DNA of 64,000 bases from NCBI GenBank assembly GCA_052267165.1, contig JBKQHO010000022.1, positions 62,001-126,000 of the forward strand, read 5' to 3'. Position numbers and translations under genes: made by a program. Of this stretch, positions 9,007 through 17,655 are shown piece after piece. Source of the stretch: CAWICD01 sp052267165. Lineage in GTDB: Bacteria; Vulcanimicrobiota; Vulcanimicrobiia; Vulcanimicrobiales; Vulcanimicrobiaceae. The notes under the pieces were generated by a model. The model had not been told where the DNA came from and did no database searches. It saw only the letters and a program-made list of their open reading frames with translations. Position 1 is the stretch's first letter. Each line of letters begins with the position of its first letter.

Positions 9007-9236
9007 CGCCCGGTATTCCTCACGCTCGGCGTCCAGCGCCTTCCAGGGGTGCACGAATAGATGCTTAACGCTCGCCTCGGCGGGCGCCTAGCTGCTCGCC
9101 CATCATACTGCATCGTTAGTTGCGGCAGGGCAGCACTTTCGGTGCTTAAGCAGTACGTGAAGGGCGCGTGCAGGGTGAGAAGTGATCGCCGCGGGCGATG
9201 CGGCTCTGAACCGTCCCCCTGAGCGCGGGAGACGCG

Positions 9237-9410
9237 CTATAGGCGGAGCACGTCGCCGCCTCTCGGTCGGCGCGGCACGAGTGCCAGCGCGAGGATCCAC
9301 CGAGGACCGCTCTGAGTCACAATCTCCTTGCGCACGAGATATCCATCCGAGTGCTTGTCGAAGATCTCAAATCCGGCTCGGAGGGCCTCATCGAGGCTTT
9401 GAAACGTCAT
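9237..9410 (-). CDS. Small hypothetical protein, 57 aa
   Basis: A short frame from an ATG at 9410, with a GGGAGG sequence about 10 bases upstream. The first 30 residues (F-Q-S-L-D-E-A-L-R-A-G-F-E-I-F-D-K then D-G-Y-L-V-R-K) look like a real folded peptide, and a Trp-containing strand follows. The last 15 residues are Arg-rich and may be read-through. No family is recognised. It lies in a sparsely coded stretch between gnd and the 274-residue hypothetical gene. Confidence 0.45.
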   Translation of the reverse strand: MTFQSLDEALRAGFEIFDKHSDGYLVRKEIVTQSGPRWILALALVPRRPRGGDVLRL

Positions 9411-9560
9411 AGAGCAGCGGCCTCCCAGGTTGAATTCCTGGAGATTACCGGCCTCATGAGGGCTCGCTATGAACGAAATGAGAAGAGCCCGCGAAGGGGG
9501 TCGAACCATACGCGTTGCGCTCGGGGGCCGGCGAGCGTTCTCGCTGTCGGTCGAACGGGC

Positions 9561-10385
9561 TCAGTTCAGGAGGCCCTTACGCGCACGCTGCTTACGCGGC
9601 GGCGACGGTGCTCGTATCGCCCGTTGCTTGGCAGCGAGCGACTCTGCGACCCGCTCGTCAAGATTCTTCCATTCGACGGCGTCTCCGATCCGTCGCGCGC
9701 CGTTTGCTTCTTCACGAACGTGAAAGTCGCCGAACCTGATCTGCTGGAAGGTGGCCGTTAGCGCACCGAGGTCGCGATCGCCGAGCGCAAACGTGCTGGA
9801 ATCGTGCTCGACGAGCAGGAACGGCTCGACTTCGCCAATGCGATCTGCGAAGAAGGTCACGAGCAGTTGCGCGGCAAGGTATTCGACTCCGCTCACGATC
9901 GAGACTCCGGGATTGTCGTCCCGTTCCGTCGCCACGACCACGGGGACCGCACCGGCGCGCGAGAGCACGACGATATCTGCGAGTGCTCGATCTCCGCTCG
10001 GCCCAGCGAACTCGAACGCAGGATGCCGCTCGAGGGACCAGCTCGCATCGGGCTCGAGAAGAAGCGCGGGATCGATACTGAGCTGCAGCGTGCCCTCTCG
10101 TACGAGCCGGCGCAAGTCCTGGGCGCTCTTGACGGCCATGACCGTCCGCTCCTCGCCCGTCTCACAAACGACGTCGAAGACGATCGCACCGTGCTCGATT
10201 CGCCCTGCGACGTGGTCGGCCGCGACCGTTACGACCGGGTAGCGGCCGGGCTCGATGACCAATTCGCGTCCGTTCTCGTCGAGGGTTTCCAACTGAGCCT
10301 GGGTATATTCGCCGATGGGCTGCTCGAGTTGCTTTGTCTTGAGGTCTTCGAAGCTCCCGGCATGATTGCGGGCGGTTCTTTTCAT
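9561..10385 (-). CDS. Uncharacterised protein, 274 aa
   Basis: The frame starts with ATG at 10385 behind a strong GGGAGGTG ribosome-binding site and about 70 bases after a good sigma-70-type promoter. The protein is soluble, acidic and mostly alternating strands and helices in its first 215 residues. The C-terminal 25 residues are very basic (S-P-P-R-K-Q-R-A-R-K-type), suggesting nucleic-acid contact or a disordered tail. No signal peptide, membrane segment or catalytic motif was recognised, and I cannot place it in a family. It sits in a gene-poor stretch (9.0-10.9 kb) with lower GC than its neighbours, so it may have been acquired. Confidence 0.7.
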   Translation of the reverse strand: MKRTARNHAGSFEDLKTKQLEQPIGEYTQAQLETLDENGRELVIEPGRYPVVTVAADHVAGRIEHGAIVFDVVCETGEERTVMAVKSAQDLRRLVREGTLQLSIDPALLLEPDASWSLERHPAFEFAGPSGDRALADIVVLSRAGAVPVVVATERDDNPGVSIVSGVEYLAAQLLVTFFADRIGEVEPFLLVEHDSSTFALGDRDLGALTATFQQIRFGDFHVREEANGARRIGDAVEWKNLDERVAESLAAKQRAIRAPSPPRKQRARKGLLN

Positions 10386-10451
10386 CGCGACACCTCCCGT
10401 GCTGCCTGCCGTCGCGTCGACGACTTACCGTGTTGCGGCATCAGTAGTCCT

Positions 10452-10479
10452 ATTATCATAGAGAGGCTAAGCTCGTCAA
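10452..10479 (-). promoter_or_regulatory. Sigma-70-type promoter for the 274-aa gene
   Basis: On the minus strand TTGACG (10474-10479) is followed after 16 bases by GATAAT (10452-10457), one mismatch from consensus in each hexamer. The expected start is near 10445, giving a 5' leader of about 60 bases before the ATG at 10385. It is one of only two near-consensus promoters I could see in the window. Confidence 0.6.
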
Positions 10480-10934
10480 TCGACCGGCACGGAAACTGCC
10501 GCGTGATACGGTCCGCGGGATGCAGCGCTGGTCCGTACCGGCATGTACCCTAGAATACGGAAACAGTCGCGCGCGGCGCTCGTTTTCCGGCTGCCGAATT
10601 CCCTGTCGAGCGTATTATCGCGCCCGGCCAGACGCTTCGCATGCGTGACGATACACGCCCGCGAACGGGCGAGCCTCCGCGGGGTATCAGCAGCGCGCCA
10701 CCTCGGCGTTCGAAAGTACGCACGTGATCGCGTTCTTTTCGGAAAGAGGCTTAATCGCGAACGTCGCGGATACCTTTGTCGCTCGTCCGTTGCGGTCTTG
10801 CCGCATCGCAGTCGACCCCGCTAAATGCAGCCGAAGTTTACGGATCCGCGGCAGTGGGTAGGCGTGCTGCGCTATGGCTGAACGCAGAACATCTCGACGT
10901 CATTCCGTGGCGCTGACGGGAAGGTTATCGGATG
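10480..10934. other. Gene-poor stretch without a supportable gene
   Basis: About 450 bases between the promoter of the 274-aa gene and the end of the MFS gene. One frame on the plus strand (10543-10824) is open for 93 codons, but its translation is Arg/Ser-rich with no hydrophobic core and no ribosome-binding site. I see no RNA gene or repeat here; the GC content is visibly lower than in the flanking genes. Confidence 0.5.
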
Positions 10935-12083
10935 TTAGTCTTCGTGGCGGATGGTTCGGCCGATGCGTGGCCCGAGCAGCGCCATGATCGCGGCCGCTGC
11001 GACGATCGGCAGAAAGGCCGCGTAGGCCGCGTGCGTCGCGTCCCAGAGTGCTCCGGCTGCGAGCGATGCGAGGAACGCGCTTGCATACCCGATCGTGTAC
11101 ATGCCCGCCGAGAGCCGGGCGACGTCGCCGGGCGGCGCGCTCAGCGCGGGCACGGCGAAGCTCAGCACGAGGATGAACGCGCCGCAGAAGCCGGCGATCG
11201 CTGCACCGGCGACCGCCCAAGGACCCCCTGCGAAAAGTGCGGCGACGGCCAGCAGCAGCGCGAGCGCGATGGCGACGGCGGATTGCGTGCGCGCGACCCA
11301 GCGCATCGGAACGAGGCCGAGCGCAAGCGACGCGGGCAGCTGCCCGACGTTGAGTGCGGCCAGTGCCGGCGCGACCCAGCGGTCCTGCGCGGTGACATGA
11401 AGATAGTCCGGCAGAAACGCGTTCGCGCCGAAGTAGGCGACGCTCGCTGCTGCTTGCAAGATGCCCAGCTGCCATTGCTTCGGGTCGCGAAAGTTCGGAA
11501 ACCAGCGTGCGCTCCGCGGCGCCGCGCTGGCGCTTCCGCCGCGCGAGAAGATGCCGACGACGACGGCGGTGCAAGCGACGAAACCTCCCCACAACATGAA
11601 GCTGACGTCCCAGCGGCCGCGTGCCAGCGGCAGCACGAGCGGCAGCGTCAACGACGCCGCGAGCGCTTCCCCGACGAGCAAACCGTTGGCCCAAATGCTC
11701 GTCGCCAGCGGAACTCGTTGCGGAAACCACTGGCGCGCGAGCGACGGAAACGCCGGCTGGATGAGCGCGATTCCCAGCCCCATCACGAAGGTCAGCGCGA
11801 ACAGCACGACCGCCGAGTGCCCGAGTCCGCGGAACGCCGACGAGAGTGCGATGATCCATATCCCGAAGATCAGCGCAGCCCGCGCTCCGACGCGCGAGAT
11901 CAGCAGCGAGCCGAAGATCGAGGATGCGGCCAGCATCAACACTGGGAGGTTCGAGAGCACCGCGACGCCGGATTCGCTCAAACCCAGATCGCGATGGATC
12001 AGCGGCAAGACGGGAGGAAGCGCGAGCAGCGTGACGCGTAGGTCGAGACCCGCGAGCCACAGCAGCGCAAGGCGAGATTTCAC
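10935..12083 (-). CDS. MFS transporter (CynX/NimT-like)
   Basis: About 382 residues with twelve predicted membrane helices. The motif between helices 2 and 3 is G-S-L-L-I-S-R-V-G-A-R, a form of the MFS G-x-x-x-D-R-x-G-R loop; the second half repeats the pattern less clearly. The early L-P-P-V-L-P-x-I-x-x-D-L-G-L-S-E and L-S-N-L-P-V-L segments resemble the CynX/NimT (cyanate, nitroimidazole) branch, but the substrate is unknown. The GTG at 12083 is proposed because it starts just before helix 1. An ATG at 12200 would add 39 Pro/Ala/Cys-rich residues and leave no room for promoters of the divergent gene. Confidence 0.8.
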   Translation of the reverse strand: MKSRLALLWLAGLDLRVTLLALPPVLPLIHRDLGLSESGVAVLSNLPVLMLAASSIFGSLLISRVGARAALIFGIWIIALSSAFRGLGHSAVVLFALTFVMGLGIALIQPAFPSLARQWFPQRVPLATSIWANGLLVGEALAASLTLPLVLPLARGRWDVSFMLWGGFVACTAVVVGIFSRGGSASAAPRSARWFPNFRDPKQWQLGILQAAASVAYFGANAFLPDYLHVTAQDRWVAPALAALNVGQLPASLALGLVPMRWVARTQSAVAIALALLLAVAALFAGGPWAVAGAAIAGFCGAFILVLSFAVPALSAPPGDVARLSAGMYTIGYASAFLASLAAGALWDATHAAYAAFLPIVAAAAIMALLGPRIGRTIRHED

Positions 12084-12202
12084 TTGTCGCTTGAACGCCT
12101 GAGCGTGGAAGAAAGATGCGCGCGCCGGCGAGCCGGCAGCCGGGGTGGGCGCGCATGCGTCGAATGGTCCGGTGCGTGAGGTTTCGAGCGCGCATTCCAC
12201 GA

Positions 12203-13819
12203 GTGATCACCTCGACGATCGAGTCCGGCCCGAGCGATTACGGCCCGATCTACGACGGGCAGCCCGAATTGGTCGAGAACGTGTGGAAGCTGCCGCCGCA
12301 CGGCGTGGCGCTCGTCGGACGCCCGGCAGTTTGGTACACGCTCGACGTGTCGTCGCCGCGCATCGCGCTCGGCCCGCTCGCGCTTCCGCCGTTTCGCTTG
12401 CGCGTCGAGCAGGATTTCGGCGGCCATCTCTTCATCGTCGTCGCCGACGCAACCGGCGAGCATGCCGTTCTGCTGGAGGCTGGTCCCTCCAAGCCGAAGG
12501 GGACGGGCGCGCTCGTGCCGTTTCGCTATCCCGAGATCGATTTCGTCAAGCGTGGCGAGTTCGATTTCGACCCCGCTCCGATCGATCCGCCGAACGGGCT
12601 TTCCGCCGAGCGTTTCGCGCGACTGCTGCTCGACGCGGAGCGGTCGTACGACGGCGATCAACGCTATCTCGCGATCGAGATGCCGTTTCTTCGGGTCGGA
12701 CGCGATTCGAACTCGTACGCCTCCGGCATCTTGCTGGCGTGCGGTGTCGACTCGCGCGCCGTTCCGAAGCCCAGTAAGACGCTGCACCGCGAATGGACGG
12801 GCTATCCGGGCGTCGAGGATCCCGTGCACCGTTCCAACTTCGGCGCGTATCTGGGTGCGCCGGCCGATCTCGGCGACGGCGCCCTCGCTGCCGCCTACCA
12901 CGGAGGCGACGGTGGGGTGCTGTACGTCGCCGTGGGAGGGAAGCCGCACGGCAGGGTGACGCTTCCCGACGGCACGCAGGCCGGCCTCGACGCGCTGGGA
13001 CGGCTCATCCTCGAACCGGAAGAGGCACGGCAGCGCGGTCTGCCCGCGGTGCACACCGAGCCGCCCGAGCAGCTGCGTCATCGCCGCCGCTTTCCGCCCA
13101 CGCCCGCGCCCGCCGGCAAGGAGATCACGCTCGTCGTCGCCGGCCGTTCGGTTCCGCTTCGGCCGGGCGACCAGTATCGCGGAACGATCGTGGCGCGCGA
13201 CGACGCTTTAGGGCTGGCCACCTTGCGCGAAGGTGAGCGCGACATCGTGCTTCCACTCGTTGAGTTGGGCGTCGAAATGCGCGACCCGAGCCGCGTCGAC
13301 CGTTTGCTGCACGTCGGCAACGAGCTGACCGTCGGCCTGCACGACGACCGCCGGCCGCGGCTGATCGCCCACGGCGAGGCGAAGGCTGTGGATGCGCCGC
13401 ATCTCCGGCGCACCCATCGCGACTCGCACGCGGCGAGCTCGCGTCCGCCCGACGTCGTCCGTGGTTTTGCCGCGGGCACGGCCGGTGGGCTCGCCGCGGG
13501 GACGCTGCGAATGTTGAGCGAGCGCCTCGTCTCGGGGGCGCGGAGCAACCGCCGGGAGCGCGTCGCGTTCGCCACGAGCGTGCTGCCGTACACGTTGCTC
13601 GGCGGCGCATATGGAGCGCTCGTCGAGCTGGTGCCGACGCTTGGGGTGGGACGCGGCTCGCTGGCGGGACTGGCCTTATGGGCGCAGCAAGCCCTGCGCG
13701 AACGGCGGCAGAAGACGCAGCCGCCCGAGCCCTTTGCGAACGTCAAAGCGGTGGCCGTCGACGTGCTGTCGGGCGTCGTACTGGAGAGCGCTCGGAGCGC
13801 GCTGCGCACGAAGTCGTAG
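12203..13819 (+). CDS. Uncharacterised multidomain protein, about 538 aa
   Basis: The start is uncertain: GTG at 12203 (V-I-T-S-T-I-E-S-G) fits the coding character; an ATG at 12116 is possible. Three parts are visible. Residues 1-300 are a folded, Trp/Tyr-rich domain with R-V-G-R-D-S-N-S-Y-A-S-G-I-L-L-A-C-G and a later W-x-G-Y-P-G. Residues about 325-385 form a small beta-barrel-like module (G-x-x-V-P-L-R-P-G-D-Q-Y-R-G-T-I-V). The C-terminus has a glycine-zipper-like segment (G-F-A-A-G-T-A-G-G-L-A-A-G) and a hydrophobic helix pair suggesting membrane contact. N-S-Y plus a conserved-looking Cys recall amidase-like folds, but this is too weak for a function. Confidence 0.75.
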   Translation: MITSTIESGPSDYGPIYDGQPELVENVWKLPPHGVALVGRPAVWYTLDVSSPRIALGPLALPPFRLRVEQDFGGHLFIVVADATGEHAVLLEAGPSKPKGTGALVPFRYPEIDFVKRGEFDFDPAPIDPPNGLSAERFARLLLDAERSYDGDQRYLAIEMPFLRVGRDSNSYASGILLACGVDSRAVPKPSKTLHREWTGYPGVEDPVHRSNFGAYLGAPADLGDGALAAAYHGGDGGVLYVAVGGKPHGRVTLPDGTQAGLDALGRLILEPEEARQRGLPAVHTEPPEQLRHRRRFPPTPAPAGKEITLVVAGRSVPLRPGDQYRGTIVARDDALGLATLREGERDIVLPLVELGVEMRDPSRVDRLLHVGNELTVGLHDDRRPRLIAHGEAKAVDAPHLRRTHRDSHAASSRPPDVVRGFAAGTAGGLAAGTLRMLSERLVSGARSNRRERVAFATSVLPYTLLGGAYGALVELVPTLGVGRGSLAGLALWAQQALRERRQKTQPPEPFANVKAVAVDVLSGVVLESARSALRTKS

Positions 13820-13832
13820 CCGGCGCGTCACG

Positions 13833-14933
13833 TCAGCGCACGTGTTTCATGCCGGCGAGCCAGCGCACCACCGATTCGCGCGTGAACACGCCCGCTAAGG
13901 CGCCGCCGGCAGCGACGAGCAGGATCGCTTCGGCGCCGGTGCGCGCGAGCTGCGCGACGGCTTCGCTGGCCGGCATGCTCGCCGGCACGGATGTCAGGTC
14001 GTCGGCGCGCGTCATCACGGCGGTCACGTAGGTGTTGCTGCGCTCTTCCTCGGAGAGCCGGCTCAGCTCGGCATAGGTGGCAACCCCCAACACCTCGCCG
14101 CCGACATAGACCGGGAGCGCGCGCACGTGTGCTTGCTGCATGGTGGTCAGTGCGCGCGCCGCCGTCGTGTCGGCCGACAGGCGCAGCTCGTGAGGTGCGG
14201 CTAATTCGCCGGCCGTGTGACCCTTGAGTGCTTCGGTGATCGCCGAGCTCGTCTGTTCGGCCGTGCCGGCCTGTAGCAAGAACCAGCCGATGAACGTGAT
14301 CCACAGTCCGCCGAACGTGTCCAAGCTGAGCGTCTCGACGATTCCGTAGGCGATCATGAGCGCGGCCAGCGCGCGTCCGACCCGTGCCGTGACGAGCGTC
14401 GCTCGCTCGCGGTCGCCCGACGCCTTCCAGATGAGCGCGTGCAGCACGCGTCCGCCGTCAAGCGGGTAGGCGGGCAAGATGTTGAACACCGCCAGCAAGA
14501 CGTTGGCGATGGCCAAATAGCGAAACATCGCTTCGGCCGCCGCCTGCGGCGCCGCCAGCAGCGAAAGAGCATAGAAGAGAGCGCCTAACAGCAAGCTCGT
14601 AAGCGGACCGATCCCCGAGACCCACGCTTCGCCGGGTGCATCGTCTGCCTGGCTTTCGAAAAGCGAGACGCCGCCGAAGATGAACAGCACGATGCCACGC
14701 ACCTTGATTCCGCGGCGGCGCGCGAGCAGCGAATGGGCCAGCTCGTGCAAGAGCACGCTGGTGAAGAAGAGGAGCGAACCGATGATTCCGAGCACGACGC
14801 GAGCGGTCGTACCGGCGCCCGCCAAGTGCAACGGGCCGGTGGGGCTCGCCAGCGCCCAGGCGACCAGCGCGAAGACGAAGATCCAACTGCCGTCGACGGA
14901 GACCTCGATGCCGAACAGCGATCCGATGCGCAT
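13833..14933 (-). CDS. Site-2 protease family zinc metalloprotease (M50B) with CBS domains
   Basis: A 366-residue intramembrane protease of the SpoIVFB/Rip3 type. The ATG at 14933 opens with the usual M-R-I-G-S-L-F-G-I-E-V and a first helix. The zinc motif H-E-L-A-H lies in L-L-H-E-L-A-H-S-L-L-A-R (about residue 60), and the third ligand in N-x-L-P-A-Y-P-L-D-G-G-R-V-L (about 150). Two CBS repeats fill the C-terminal 130 residues and may sense nucleotides. Such enzymes cut membrane-bound anti-sigma factors or pro-sigma factors. It is divergent from an S41 peptidase gene with only 24 bases between, an arrangement that suggests a two-step proteolytic pathway (inference). Confidence 0.9.
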   Translation of the reverse strand: MRIGSLFGIEVSVDGSWIFVFALVAWALASPTGPLHLAGAGTTARVVLGIIGSLLFFTSVLLHELAHSLLARRRGIKVRGIVLFIFGGVSLFESQADDAPGEAWVSGIGPLTSLLLGALFYALSLLAAPQAAAEAMFRYLAIANVLLAVFNILPAYPLDGGRVLHALIWKASGDRERATLVTARVGRALAALMIAYGIVETLSLDTFGGLWITFIGWFLLQAGTAEQTSSAITEALKGHTAGELAAPHELRLSADTTAARALTTMQQAHVRALPVYVGGEVLGVATYAELSRLSEEERSNTYVTAVMTRADDLTSVPASMPASEAVAQLARTGAEAILLVAAGGALAGVFTRESVVRWLAGMKHVR

Positions 14934-14957
14934 GAGTCGAAGCTTGGGGCGCGAGCG

Positions 14958-16247
14958 ATGATCTTCCTGGCCGACGTGCCCGCGCTTTCGTCGACGGCAC
15001 GCGACGTGTCGATCCTCGACCTCGTCGAGCTCGAGCTTGGGTACACGACGCTGAGCGAGCAATACTACCGGCACGTCAATCCGCAAGTCTTGCTCGACGG
15101 TGCGCGCACCGGCATCGTCGCGTATTTACGCGGACGCGGGGTCGGCGATCCGCAGGTCGCGTACATGCACGCTCGCCCGGACGGTCACGGCGCCGTGCCG
15201 GCCATCGAACAGCAAGTCGGAAAGGCCATCGAGCGCTACGGCCCGCGCGTCGACGTTCGGGCGCTCGTCTACAACACGCTCCGCGGCGAAGCGGGAGAAT
15301 TGCACGACCCGTACACGGTGTTCTTCACGAAGGCGCAGCTCGCGGGATTTCGCAAGGCGCTCGACGGCGAGTCGTTCGGCGGCATCGGCATCGTGCTCGC
15401 GCGCGACGACGCGACGGCCCCCTGGCGCGTCGACCAAGTGTTCGACGGCAGTCCGGCCGCGCGCGCCGGATTGCAACCCGGGGACCGGATCGCGGCGGTC
15501 GACGGAACGCCGGCCGGGGGCCTTTCGGGCGACGACCTGCGGCACAAGTTACGCGGGAAAATCGGCACGGTCGTGTATTTGGGTGTGACCCGCAACGGCA
15601 GTCCGCTGCAGCCGCTCGCGCTCGTGCGCGCCAGCGTGACGCTGCCCGACGTGACGGCGCGCATGCTGCAGGGCGACGTGGGCTACCTGGGTCTGCGCAT
15701 CTTCGGCGAGCGGGCCGGCGAGGAGGTTCGCAATGCCGTGCGGCGGCTCGAGGACCAGGGCGCCAAAGCGCTCGTCTTCGACCTGCGCAACAACGGCGGC
15801 GGCTATGAAAGCGAGGCGGTGAAGGTCGCCGAGGATTTCATCGCGAGCGGCCCGATCGTCTCGGTCACCGAGAACCACGGCAAGCGGCGCACGACGACGG
15901 CCGACGGAACCGCTCTGCCGCAGCGTCCGCTGGCCGTTCTGGTGAACCATGATTCGGCGTCGGGTTCGGAGCTCGTGGCCGGCGCCTTGCAAGATCGCGG
16001 CGCCGCCACGCTCGTCGGCACGCGCACGTTCGGCAAAGGCCTCGTGCAGACGATGGTCCCGTTGCCCGACGGCTCCGCCTTGAAGGTGACGACGGCCCGT
16101 TACTTTACGCCCAGCGGCCGCGACATCGACCGCGTGGGCGTGTCGCCCGACGTGGTCGTCGACGAGCCGCCCGACGCGCAACTCGGCGTTCCGGGGCACG
16201 ATACGCAACTCGACCGCGCGCTCGAGTCGTTGTCCGCGCCGAAATGA
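14958..16247 (+). CDS. S41-family carboxy-terminal processing peptidase (CtpA/CtpB-like)
   Basis: A 429-residue serine protease; the start is the ATG at 14958, since the frame upstream is antisense to the site-2 protease gene. An N-terminal helical part (1-140) is followed by a PDZ domain (about 135-225, with F-G-G-I-G-I and G-S-P-A-A-R-A-G-L-Q-P-G-D-R-I). The S41 catalytic domain (about 230-425) has D-L-R-N-N-G-G-G, the nucleophile in S-A-S-G-S-E-L-V-A-G-A-L and the Lys in T-F-G-K-G-L-V-Q. An obvious Sec signal is missing: the N-terminus (M-I-F-L-A-D-V-P-A-L) is only mildly hydrophobic, so location is uncertain. It overlaps the next gene by ATGA. Confidence 0.9.
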   Translation: MIFLADVPALSSTARDVSILDLVELELGYTTLSEQYYRHVNPQVLLDGARTGIVAYLRGRGVGDPQVAYMHARPDGHGAVPAIEQQVGKAIERYGPRVDVRALVYNTLRGEAGELHDPYTVFFTKAQLAGFRKALDGESFGGIGIVLARDDATAPWRVDQVFDGSPAARAGLQPGDRIAAVDGTPAGGLSGDDLRHKLRGKIGTVVYLGVTRNGSPLQPLALVRASVTLPDVTARMLQGDVGYLGLRIFGERAGEEVRNAVRRLEDQGAKALVFDLRNNGGGYESEAVKVAEDFIASGPIVSVTENHGKRRTTTADGTALPQRPLAVLVNHDSASGSELVAGALQDRGAATLVGTRTFGKGLVQTMVPLPDGSALKVTTARYFTPSGRDIDRVGVSPDVVVDEPPDAQLGVPGHDTQLDRALESLSAPK

Positions 16248-16894
16248 TCGTCTCGATCTCGCGCGAGCTGGGTGCCGGTGGCTGGACGATCGGCAGCGGC
16301 CTCGCCGCAGCCCTCGGCGCGACGCTGCTCGACGAGCGCGCGATCATCGCCGAGCTTTCGAAGCGCGAAGGCTATTCCCAAGAGCACTTGGCCGCGCGAA
16401 TCGAGCGTCCGCCGAGCCTCGGACAGACCCTCATGTCCGATCTGGCCCGCGCCGCGGCGATGCTTCCGATCAATTCCGACGTCGCGCTTCCCGAAGAGGC
16501 GATCATCGCAAGCGTGCGGGGTCTCGTCTTCGAGTATGCTTTGCAAGGCCACGTCGTGGTGATCGGGCACGGCGGGCGCAGCCTCTTCGGTTGGCGCCCG
16601 CCCGACGTTCGGGTGCTCGCGCTCTTGGTTCACGGCGGCCGCGCCTGGCGGATCGCGCGCCTGGCCGAGCGTCTGGGCTTGGACCGTTCCGAAGCGGAGC
16701 GCCGCATCGCGCGCGTCGACGAAGCGCGGCAGCGCTTTCAAAAGCACTTCTTCGATTCGAACATGTACGAGAGCCGCCTGTACGACCTCGTGCTCAACGC
16801 GGAGACGCTCGGAATCGAGCTTGCGAGCTCGCTCGCCCTTCGAGTCGCGCGGGCTTTTGCGGGCGAGCCGCTCGAGTTGCCGTCCGCGGAGTAG
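16244..16894 (+). CDS. Cytidylate-kinase-like P-loop family protein
   Basis: A 216-residue protein in an ATGA overlap with the peptidase gene. It opens with I-V-S-I-S-R-E-L-G-A-G-G, the variant N-terminus of the Cytidylate_kin_2 family in place of a classical Walker A. D-E-R-A-I-I (about 35), G-H-G-G-R (about 110) and R-x-x-R-L-A-E-R-L-G plus Y-x-x-R-L-Y-D-L-V-L-N-x-E-x-L-G follow. True Cmk is shorter in this region and has G-P-x-G-x-G-K-S; this family's substrate is generally unknown. The link to the S41 peptidase is positional only. Confidence 0.75.
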   Translation: MIVSISRELGAGGWTIGSGLAAALGATLLDERAIIAELSKREGYSQEHLAARIERPPSLGQTLMSDLARAAAMLPINSDVALPEEAIIASVRGLVFEYALQGHVVVIGHGGRSLFGWRPPDVRVLALLVHGGRAWRIARLAERLGLDRSEAERRIARVDEARQRFQKHFFDSNMYESRLYDLVLNAETLGIELASSLALRVARAFAGEPLELPSAE

Positions 16895-16898
16895 GATC

Positions 16899-17654
16899 TC
16901 AGTTGCGGTCGAGCAGCTTGCGCAGAAAGCGTCGCGTGCGCTCTTCGCGCGGCTCCGAGAAGAGCTCGCGCGCCGGCCCCTGCTCGACGATGCCGCCGCC
17001 GTCCATGAAAAGCGCGCGGTCCGCGACGTCGCGCGCGAATGTCATCTCGTGCGTCACGATCAGCATGGTGCGGTGCTCGCCCGCCAATTGGCGAATCGTC
17101 GCCAAGACTTCGCCGACCAGCTCCGGATCGAGCGCGGAGGTCGGCTCGTCGAACAAGAGGACCTCGGGTTCCATCGCAAGCGCTCGCGCGATCGCGACCC
17201 GTTGCTGCTGTCCGCCCGAAAGCCGGCTCGGATACGCGTCGACCTTATCGGCCAGGCCCACCTTCGCTAGCAACGCGCGGCCGCGCTGCTCGGCCTGCTC
17301 GCGGGGCTCGTGTTTGACGACGACCGGGCCCTCGATGACGTTCTCGAGCGCCGTGCGATGCGGAAAGAGGTTGAAGTTTTGAAACACGAAGCCGGCGCGC
17401 TGACGCAGTTCGCGGACTTGCGCGCGATGGCGGTTGAGCGGCTCGGCGGCGTCGATCTCGATCTGCCCGAGCCGGATGCGGCCCGCCGTCGGCACTTCGA
17501 GATAGTTGAGGCAGCGCAGCAGCGTCGTCTTGCCCGAGCCGCTGGGCCCGACGATCGCCAATACCTCGCCCCGCTCGACGGCCAGGTCGACGCCGTGTAA
17601 CACCTCGTGCTCGTCGAAGCGCTTGACGAGGCCTCGCACCTCGATCATCGGCAT
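16899..17654 (-). CDS. tcyN: Cystine ABC transporter ATP-binding protein (TcyN/YecC-like)
   Basis: About 251 residues. The ATG at 17654, two bases after the permease stop, is taken as the start. Walker A is G-P-S-G-S-G-K-T-T-L-L-R-C-L-N, followed by V-F-Q-N-F-N-L-F-P-H, the signature L-S-G-G-Q-Q-Q-R, Walker B L-L-F-D-E-P-T-S-A-L-D-P-E and the switch V-T-H-E-M. L-F-P-H and S-A-L-D-P-E are typical of polar-amino-acid importers (GlnQ/HisP/YecC). It is the last gene of the tcyJ-tcyL-tcyN-like operon controlled by the attenuator upstream of the binding-protein gene. Naming follows from the strongly FliY-like binding protein. Confidence 0.9.
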   Translation of the reverse strand: MPMIEVRGLVKRFDEHEVLHGVDLAVERGEVLAIVGPSGSGKTTLLRCLNYLEVPTAGRIRLGQIEIDAAEPLNRHRAQVRELRQRAGFVFQNFNLFPHRTALENVIEGPVVVKHEPREQAEQRGRALLAKVGLADKVDAYPSRLSGGQQQRVAIARALAMEPEVLLFDEPTSALDPELVGEVLATIRQLAGEHRTMLIVTHEMTFARDVADRALFMDGGGIVEQGPARELFSEPREERTRRFLRKLLDRN

Positions 17655-17655
17655 C

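Noticed and set aside
9411..9445. tRNA-like patch: a 5-base stem with a 7-base loop (CCAGG / CCTGG) following AGAGCAGCGGCCTC
   Set aside because: It recalls the D-arm and T-arm of a tRNA, but no acceptor stem or anticodon arm can be built, the loop base 56 is G, and it lies at the start of a small gene on the other strand.
10543..10824. 93-codon open frame on the plus strand
   Set aside because: Arg/Ser-rich translation without a hydrophobic core, no ribosome-binding site; typical of a chance frame in GC-rich DNA.
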